A stretch of 64,000 nt of DNA from Populus alba. Taxonomy: Eukaryota; Streptophyta; Magnoliopsida; Malpighiales; Salicaceae. Each line of letters opens with the position of its first letter. Within the stretch, counting starts at the first letter, position 1. Position numbers and translations under genes: made by a program. Positions 57,337 to 64,000 of the stretch are shown here, piece after piece. The stretch is taken from positions 14,779,654 through 14,843,653 of the forward strand of contig NC_133291.1 of the NCBI RefSeq assembly GCF_005239225.2, in the 5' to 3' direction. Below the pieces are notes generated by a model, which saw only the letters and a list, made by a program, of their open reading frames with translations, searched no databases and had not been told where the DNA came from.

Positions 57337-58565
57337 TTACTAGTCCCCGGTAATCAAAGCGTTAAAATAGAAAAACAATTTACAAGTTCCACAAAGCAAG
57401 ACATTCATCATTCAACTTCCATTAATTCATCCAAATAAACAAACTCTCATTAAATTTATATATCAGCTTCATACTTCTTAAACAAGATATTAATAAACAT
57501 TTTTTTTGTGCTCAATATATCAACATATAGTAATGAGATCTTTACTTGGAAGAAAACAAAATTTTGTTCTAATGTTTAAGGTTAACTTTCTTGGGTTGAG
57601 ATTATTTTTTTTTTTCTTTTTTTTAATATATATATATTATATATATATATAGACACACACACACATAACTTTTTTTAAAAAAAAAAAAACAATGCATCTT
57701 TAACCCATGTAACGAGCTTTAGGCATTAGGTGTTGAGACACCTCTTCTAGCTTAGTAACTCGGGTTGCAGATACTTATTTGTAGATAGTGCAATGTTTGA
57801 TTCCCTTAAGCTTTTCTCCTTAACTCATGTAACAAGCACTGGGCCAATAGCTCCCAAGTCAGTTGATTTTAGGGTATTAAGTGTTAAAATACCCCATCGG
57901 GCTTAATTGCTTAAGTTAGGGAGGCTACGAAACCAAACTTATCTACGTTTTTATTTATTTAGTTAATTACATTTATTATCATTTTGTTTTTTTTTTTTTT
58001 TTTTGCAAATTATATACTATCTCTTTCTCTTAGTTGTTACCTATAAGAAAAGAACTTAAAATAATGTAATAATCCAATATACAACCCACAATCGTATGTT
58101 AAAATGTGTGTGAAAATGAAAGTTTATGAATACTTGTTTAATAAGTATATGAGCAGAATCAATTGATACTAATGCGAGAGTTTGTAAACCTGAATATTTC
58201 AAGAGAAGTATGTAATAAACCTTGTTACGAATATTGCAAATAACCATTGAAAAATGTTTACTAAGATGCGTCTCAAGAGTCAATAAAATTCTCCCTTACT
58301 TTGTCATCCTAGTAATAATAGTTTTGTTAAATGTTTTTATTAACAACAAAAGTAGTTAGTTAGTTTTTTTTTTTAATGTCAACTACTACCCTCTCCCTTC
58401 AACCAAAACGAGACATTGTCCTCAATGTCCTAAGGTAGAAAGATAGAGTATAGAAGACATCACCTGAAACAAAGAATATTGACAAACCTAAAACACATTT
58501 AAACAAATATAAGAAATAACAAAACAAAATAATAAGCTATTAATAAAACCAAAAGACACAAGGTT
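57337..58565 (-). mobile_element. 3' noncoding region of family A copy 3
   Basis: Noncoding minus-strand sequence between the LOG fragment and the polypurine tract. It includes ACATTGAGGACAATGTCTCG near 58410-58430. 58085-58565 matches 7165-7678 of copy 1; 57337-58084 has no counterpart there. Long T-runs and an AT/AC run (57630-57665) occur. No coding. Confidence 0.75.
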
Positions 58566-58762
58566 TCACAAACAAAGGCTCAAATCCAATCTAAGATTTT
58601 TACGACTTTTCTTAGTTGACCAATTTATGCGACTCATGGAGGGATCAATTACAGAGATGAAAAATTATAGTTGGTCAATCAGTTATTCAGCAGTAGTAGT
58701 AGAGATTATGATTTGTCGTGCCAAAGATTTTAGAAATTCATGTTCCAAAACTTGAAAATAGC
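58566..58762 (-). pseudogene. LOG: LOG C-terminal fragment in family A copy 3
   Basis: Minus-strand homologue of the last ~60 codons of the LOG copy at 7679-8332. It reads ARQIIISTTTAE, stop, LIDQL, stop, then VIDPSMSRINWSTKK and LRLDLSLCL before the same natural stop position (58566-58568). It keeps Arg (CGA) at the codon that is TGA in copy 1 but has its own two nonsense codons. Upstream of about 58762 the LOG similarity ends and family C leader-type sequence begins. Its position relative to the 3' noncoding region is identical in both copies. Confidence 0.88.
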
Positions 58763-59006
58763 GGAATTTGGCCTTGATAAAGTGGGGCTAGTGGTTTACC
58801 ACTAGTCCTATTTAGAACGTCGTTTCCCTTCAGGAAAAAAAAGGTCAATACCTAATTCCACCAAAAAAATATGTTTTGAAAAGTACTGTTGCCATAATGA
58901 ACAGTACATAGTAAGCAAAATTTCTTTGTTTTTTTTTTTTTTTTAGAAAAAGAAATAAAAATCACAGCAAATAAAAATAATAGCACAAGAATCAACTAAA
59001 ATTACT
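58763..59006 (-). mobile_element. Leader sequence downstream of the family C primer-binding site
   Basis: Noncoding sequence on the minus-strand 3' side of the primer-binding site, with a T-run at about 58927. It presumably is the untranslated leader of family C, truncated where it meets the LOG fragment. Confidence 0.5.
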
Positions 59007-59024
59007 TCCTCGACAACGACACCA
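59007..59024 (-). other. Primer-binding site of family C (tRNA-Asp type)
   Basis: Minus strand TGGTGTCGTTGTCGAGGA, a diverged form of the tRNA-Asp complement, five bases from the LTR end. Confidence 0.8.
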
Positions 59025-59029
59025 AAATT

Positions 59030-60661
59030 TGTTGCGATGTCGCAGTCGCACAAATTAATTACCCTAGCTTCAAACACAACACATAAGATAGTATAGAGCA
59101 AGCAAGGGGTCGATCCCACGAGGAAGGTTCAAGTCAGATTTTTATGCTAGATGATATGCAATTTAGGGGGGGTTGGACGTTATCTAGGCTAAACTAAAAG
59201 AAAATAGAAAACTATCAAACAAAATTTAATAAAATCAGAAAATTATCAAGAGAACAAACCTTGGTCGCAAGCACACATCCACCTATAGAAATCAGAACTG
59301 ATCATGGAAACGAGACATCAATTTATATTTTGAATAATTATCTCTTCTTAACATTGGTTAGTTAACGGATCCGTTGTATAACTAACCCTAACCACCAAAC
59401 AACCATAGTGTCTGCACTAGTAATTTAATTCAATGACAGCCTTAATAACTAGATAAGTTTATTAACCAAGAAAACATAACTGTCTGCAGTCTATGTTTGA
59501 TTTGATCGAATGTTCTCCCTAAGAATAATAACATAGATCCGCCACAATTATTAAACTCAGTTGCTTCACAAGTTCATATACCACAACTCCGGTTTTGATA
59601 TCAAACTTAGCAATAGATTGTCTATAATAAAAACTTAGAGTCCGCTCTAGCAATTAAAATAAACAATCATAAGAAAAATAAGCATAGGAGAACAAATATA
59701 TTCATCATATAAACTGAAAAGAAAAGGTAAAATAAATCTCACAGTTCTTAAAATCCGAAGGTTTCCGTGTCCTTGCAACCAAGAAAACAAGTTTAGCCTT
59801 GCATGTTTGTTGAATAACTAATTAAAAAGATGGAAGAATGCATAATTTTGGGTTTATTAGAGTAAGGGGCGTTTTTCTCCTCTTGGGTGGCTGGTTGCCC
59901 CCCCCCCTTTCTTCTCTCATTCTTTTTATATGCTAGGAAACCCTAATCTCTATTTTACAAAATAGTCCTCCCTTAAGTATACAGTTTACATTTAAGTAGT
60001 TCAATAACTATTTTTTCTAAAAAAGGAGAAATAGCATTGCATGAAATCTTCAAGCTTTGACTTAGAGGAGCTAAATTGCTGAAATAAAAACTTGGATGTT
60101 TGTTTAGATGTTTTAGAACGTAATTTGGACTCATTTCTTCACAGAACCTATTTGCTGGTAGAATTAAGTTGTCATATTTGAAAACTCATATCTCCCTCAT
60201 ATGACATCGTTTTTTGCTGAACTTTGGAGTTTTTATAGGTCTTTTAGTCAGGAATCCAAAACAATTGAGTGTGCATCAATTAGACTTTTGTAACTCCAGA
60301 TATTCAAGTTGGAATGACCAAAGGTCAACACTAGCAGATTGCGAGATTTGACTTTGAAAGCTGCGATTTCCATGCTCTTCCTTAGTTTATTGTCTTGCCT
60401 TAGATGTACAGAAAGGTATGGATGTTAGCTTTTTAATGGCACTGGAATCACTTCATTTCAACGTTTAGAGCTCATGCTCTGCATAAAATATCGACTCAAG
60501 GTCAAATATGCTAATTACCTCCAATTTACTCCTTTTTACATCTTTCATCCAAAAGTGCCTTCAAAACATAAAACAAAGAATATCAAAGCATTTTATATAT
60601 AAAACATATGCAAAACACTAGTTAAATATGGGTGAAACTATCGAATAATATGGTTGCATCA
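59030..60661 (-). mobile_element. Family C LTR
   Basis: On the minus strand it runs from TGATGCAACCATATTATTCG (60661) to CGACATCGCAACA (59030), 1632 bp with TG...CA ends. It has a purine-rich tract before its start and a primer-binding site after its end. The internal region is therefore present on both sides, which is not the arrangement of a single complete element. A C-run of nine lies near 59899. Confidence 0.85.
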
Positions 60662-60680
60662 AATACCCCCACACTTAGCT
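60662..60680 (-). other. Polypurine tract of family C
   Basis: Minus strand GAGCTAAGTGTGGGGGTATT directly precedes the LTR start TGATGCAACC, the usual pattern for Athila/Tat-like elements. Confidence 0.75.
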
Positions 60681-62123
60681 CTTGCTCGTCCTCGAGAAAG
60701 GATAGGTAAAATCAAATTGAAGTTAAATTAAATCAAATCACTATAACCAATCTCCTAATCTCCCATCAATATCCAAGAATATATGCATTATAAACAAGAA
60801 CACAATTAAGAAGGATAAAGAGTATAAATTTTCATGAATTTATTTATATGTAAACTTCAAAACTCAATTAATCGTCGGGATTTAAATGAAATCTATGTCA
60901 TGCCAAAGTGATAGGTCCTCTCATTGATATACACTCCAACACTCATGTGTTTAAGGCTTATGTGTTTAAATCTCTCAAATTCAATCAATGAATATGTTCT
61001 ACCATAAGCTTGCTCTTTAATCTCATCTTCATTACTAACATATTACAAAAAATGCATGAATCAAAATGTCTTATTTTCTGGTTGTAATAGGGCTAAGGTT
61101 AAGATGAGGTAAAAGAGAGTAAAAGAAAAGGTTCAAACCAAAGAAAGTAGAGCATTTTGAAAAATAATATTTCAAACAAGATAATTCCATCAAAGCACAT
61201 AAATTTTCCATCTTTAATCACCAATGCTTAACTTCTTTTGATTTCAAGCTTTTTCAATCTTAAGAACATAAAGGAACATTTTTTTTTTTTTTTTTTTCTT
61301 TTTTCATTTTCTTTTCTTTTTCTTTGCCCATCTTTTCATCAAGCATCACTTCTTCTTTCTTTTCATATAATTTCCAACCATAATTCCATGAAATATCATA
61401 AGTATATGCTCTACTAATCCTTTTCTAGGGGAAAAGGAAAACATATATAAAGTTAAGGCTTATACATGGATAAAGCAAAGAAAAGATAAACAAGCTCAAA
61501 AGGGCCTCACTTAGGATAATATGCTTTAGGTTGGCTTATTGGCTCAAGTGGTTAAAATTCCTAATGCCTTTATCATCTTCATGTATATGTGTAATGCAAA
61601 TGTAATCTCAACAAGATATGAAGCAAGTTCTAGAGATACATATCATTAAAAGAATGCACAATCAAAGAATATAATGTTGAAGGCTCAAAAGCTTGCATTG
61701 GTATAACACTATAAAGTCAACATGGCATATTCTCAAAGTCAATCCCTAAACCAATTAAACCTTACAACTTACATGCACTCCTTCATTTGATTCATATCTC
61801 AATTAATTCTCATATGTAATACTCACATTCTCATAAACTAATAGGAGTTTAAAATAGCACACATAGAAATTTGTTTTTTTTTTAGAACAACAAAGAAAAT
61901 CAAAATAAGAAAACCAACATTCTCCCAGTACCCCCACACCTAAAAGACAACATTGTCCTCAATGTTGAAATAAAAGAAAAGAACTATAGGAGAATGACAA
62001 AAGTAAAATGTGAAAAATAAAAGATAAGGGAAAAAAAAAGCAAATATTTAATTTTTTTTTTGTGCTAGGTTGCCTCCCAGTAAGCGCTTTTGTTTTATGT
62101 CATTGGCTCAACATGTTGCATGC
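60681..62123 (-). mobile_element. 3' noncoding region of family C
   Basis: Between the pol stop and the polypurine tract. It contains AACATTGAGGACAATGTTGT-type sequence near 61950, close to a second GTGTGGGGGTACTGGG at about 61926-61940, and a T-run at 61280. Near pol it has TTACTGGGAGGCAACCTAGC. No extra gene is seen here; families A and C differ in that A carries LOG in this place. Confidence 0.75.
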
Positions 62124-62640
62124 TCATTCTTCATAGATTGGTTCAGCTAACTCTGCAAAAGCGGTGAGTTCTGCCGTCCAACCTTCATTGAAAGGTTTTA
62201 AACGATGCCCATTGACCTTGAGTACTTTGTTGGTTTTCAAACTTGTAATTTCAACTGCACCATAAGAAAAAAATATTAGAAACATCAAAGGGTCCAATCT
62301 AACGAGAGCATAACTTTCCAGGAAAAAGTTTCAAACACGAATGATAAAGAAGGACTTTGTCTCCAACATTAAACTCTTTTCTTGTAATCATTCGGTCATG
62401 GAGACTCTTAGTCTTTTCTTTGTAAATCCTTGCATTCTCATAAGCATCATTTCGAATCTCTTCCAAATCTTGTAATTGCAACTTTCTTGTAATCTTGGTA
62501 GCATCATAATCCATGTTACATTTTTTAACGGTCCAAAAAGCTTTGTGTTCAAGCTCCACCGGTAGATGACATGCTTTTCCATAAATCATCCTATAAGGCG
62601 ACATTCCTATAGGTGATTTGTAAGCAGCCGATAAGCCTAA
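62124..62640 (-). pseudogene. Family C integrase C-terminal part
   Basis: Minus strand: [70 protein letters not shown] and [16 protein letters not shown] frameshift near 62300 follows, then a KTNKVLKVNGHRLKPFNEGW tail and AEPIYEE ending at TGA 62124-62126. Typical Athila/Tat integrase C-terminus. Confidence 0.88.
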
Positions 62641-63480
62641 AGTGCATCACCAAGTCGTAGACTCCAATCTCGCCGATTAGGTTGCACTGTCTTCTCCAAA
62701 ATGGACTTGATTTCTCAATTTGAAATTGCAGCTTGGCCATTTGTTTGAGGATGGTATGCTGTGGAAGTCCGATGAGTCACATGATATTTGCGTAACAATG
62801 CTTCCATTGAACGATTGCAAAAATGAGTGCCACTATCACTAATGATAGCTTTAGGGATTCCAAACTTGTCAAATATGTGAGTCCTAATAAAATCTAAAAC
62901 AACCTTAGCATCGTTAGTTCGTGTGGGTTTTGCCTCAATCCATTTGGACACATAATCAACAACAAGAAGGATATAAAGATTGCCAAAAGAAGAAGGAAAT
63001 GGACCCATAAAATCAATACCCCAAACATAAAAAAATTTCACTTACAAGAATATTCATTAAAGGCATTTGATTCTTATGAGTGATATTACCTGTTTTTTGG
63101 CATTTTTCATATGATTTGCAAAAATTATATGCATCCTTAAAAATAGAAGGCCAATAAAAACAATTTTCAAGTACCTTGTGGGCCTTTTTTTTGCTCCAAA
63201 ATGCCCACCACAAGAATGAGAATGACAAAAGGTAAGAATGGAATGAAATTCATCTTGTAGTACACATCTCCTAACTACTTGATCCCCACAAAATTTCCAC
63301 AGATAAGGAATATCCAAAAATAATATTTAGCATTAGCTTGTAACTTGTCTTTTTGGGATGTAGACAAACCTAGATGGAATTCTTTGGTGACTAAATAGTT
63401 CACCATATCAACATACCATGGTCTTGTAGTGGAATGTAACACATACAACTACTCATCAGGGAACGTCTCTCGTATTGTTT
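62641..63480 (-). pseudogene. Family C integrase zinc finger and core, catalytic Glu lost
   Basis: The zinc-binding region reads CHSHSCGGHFGAKK and, after a frame change, FCKSYEKCQKTGN (63230-63060). The core shows [58 protein letters not shown] and [14 protein letters not shown]. The first and second catalytic Asp (IDFMG, ISDSG) are present. The Glu expected in NGQAE is Ala (GCA), and two codons later a TGA replaces the usual Arg. The enzyme would be dead even without the frameshifts. The spacer toward RNase H (63317-63505) is also readable with stops. Confidence 0.9.
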
Positions 63481-63505
63481 TGGTTTGTATATCCTTAGTC
63501 CTCAG

Positions 63506-64000
63506 TCAACTTAAGTGATCAGCCACATGGTTTTTGGCACCTTTGTTGTCTTTAATCTCGAGATCAAATTCTTGTAAAAGCAAGATCCACCTAATCAATC
63601 TTGGTTTGGACTCCTTTTTCTTCAAAAGATACCTTAAAGATGCATGGTCGATAAAAATAATGACTTTTGTACAAAGTAGATATGACCTGAATTTTTCAAG
63701 AGCAAACACTACTGCAAAATGTTCCTTTTCAGTTGTATGGTAATTGCATTGTGCTCCGTCCAACATGCGGTAAGCATAAGCGATAACATGCAAATTCTTC
63801 CTTATTCTTTGCCCAAGGACAGCCTCTATCGCATAATCACTCGCATCACACATTATCTCAAAAGGCTCATCCCAATTTGGTGGTTGGATGATAAGGGCAG
63901 AAGTGACACGCTTTTTAAGCTCATTATGGGCATTTTTACATGCTTGATCAAACACAAAATCCACTTCTTTGGCTAATAGTTTGCACAAGGGTGCTATAAT
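63506..64000 (-). pseudogene. Family C RNase H and RT connection, cut by the window end
   Basis: An open frame of 160 residues running to the window edge. It includes [100 protein letters not shown] and VADHLS. The RNase H acidic residues (CDASD, TEKE, FIDHA) are present. This piece is intact here, but the downstream integrase is broken. The reverse transcriptase proper lies beyond 64000. Confidence 0.9.

Overview
This window looks like gene-poor, repeat-dense nuclear DNA from a woody eudicot. The evidence is high A+T content, many poly-A/T and (AT)n tracts, several Ty3/gypsy lineages, a CACTA element, a tRNA-derived SINE and two broken plant cytokinin-biosynthesis genes. The SINE and several repeats resemble sequences I associate with Salicaceae (poplar/willow). 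That placement is inference; an alignment would be needed to settle it. I see no intact protein-coding host gene, no confident tRNA or rRNA gene, and no CRISPR array.

Layout. 1-6.9 kb: intergenic DNA, then a badly rearranged chromovirus-type gypsy element, mostly minus strand with an inverted internal piece. 6.9-12.5 kb: a minus-strand Athila/Tat-like gypsy element, here called family A copy 1. It has an LTR (10999-12487), a tRNA-Asp-type primer-binding site, gag, and a gag-to-RNase H deletion fusion. It then carries a full-length, intronless LOG gene (cytokinin riboside 5'-monophosphate phosphoribohydrolase) with one nonsense codon, followed by the element's 3' noncoding region. 12.5-17 kb: a second gypsy element (family B, Athila type), whose protease-RT spacer is amplified into four 304-bp tandem units. 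17-25.6 kb: AT-rich intergenic DNA with a 0.7-kb tandem duplication, one copy of which holds a SINE. 25.66-26.71 kb: a decayed adenylate isopentenyltransferase (IPT) pseudogene. 27-45.6 kb: long intergenic DNA with microsatellites and degenerate repeats.

45.9-50.8 kb: three minisatellite arrays, into one of which family A copy 2 (47014-49828) inserted with a near-perfect 5-bp target duplication. 51.6-54.1 kb: a plus-strand chromovirus pseudogene whose 3' end is interrupted by a family A LTR (54130-57319). That LTR is itself interrupted by a non-autonomous CACTA element (55169-56797, TSD TTA). 57.3-58.8 kb: the 3' region of this third family A copy, again with LOG coding sequence just upstream of it. 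58.8-64 kb: a minus-strand gypsy element (family C) arranged as pol - polypurine tract - LTR - primer-binding site - leader, with pol running off the window end.

The most interesting observation is that LOG sequence occupies the same place, between pol and the 3' noncoding region, in two separate family A copies. This suggests that an LTR retrotransposon captured and moved a host cytokinin-activation gene. An IPT pseudogene, the upstream step of the same pathway, lies about 17 kb from the better LOG copy; that proximity may be chance.
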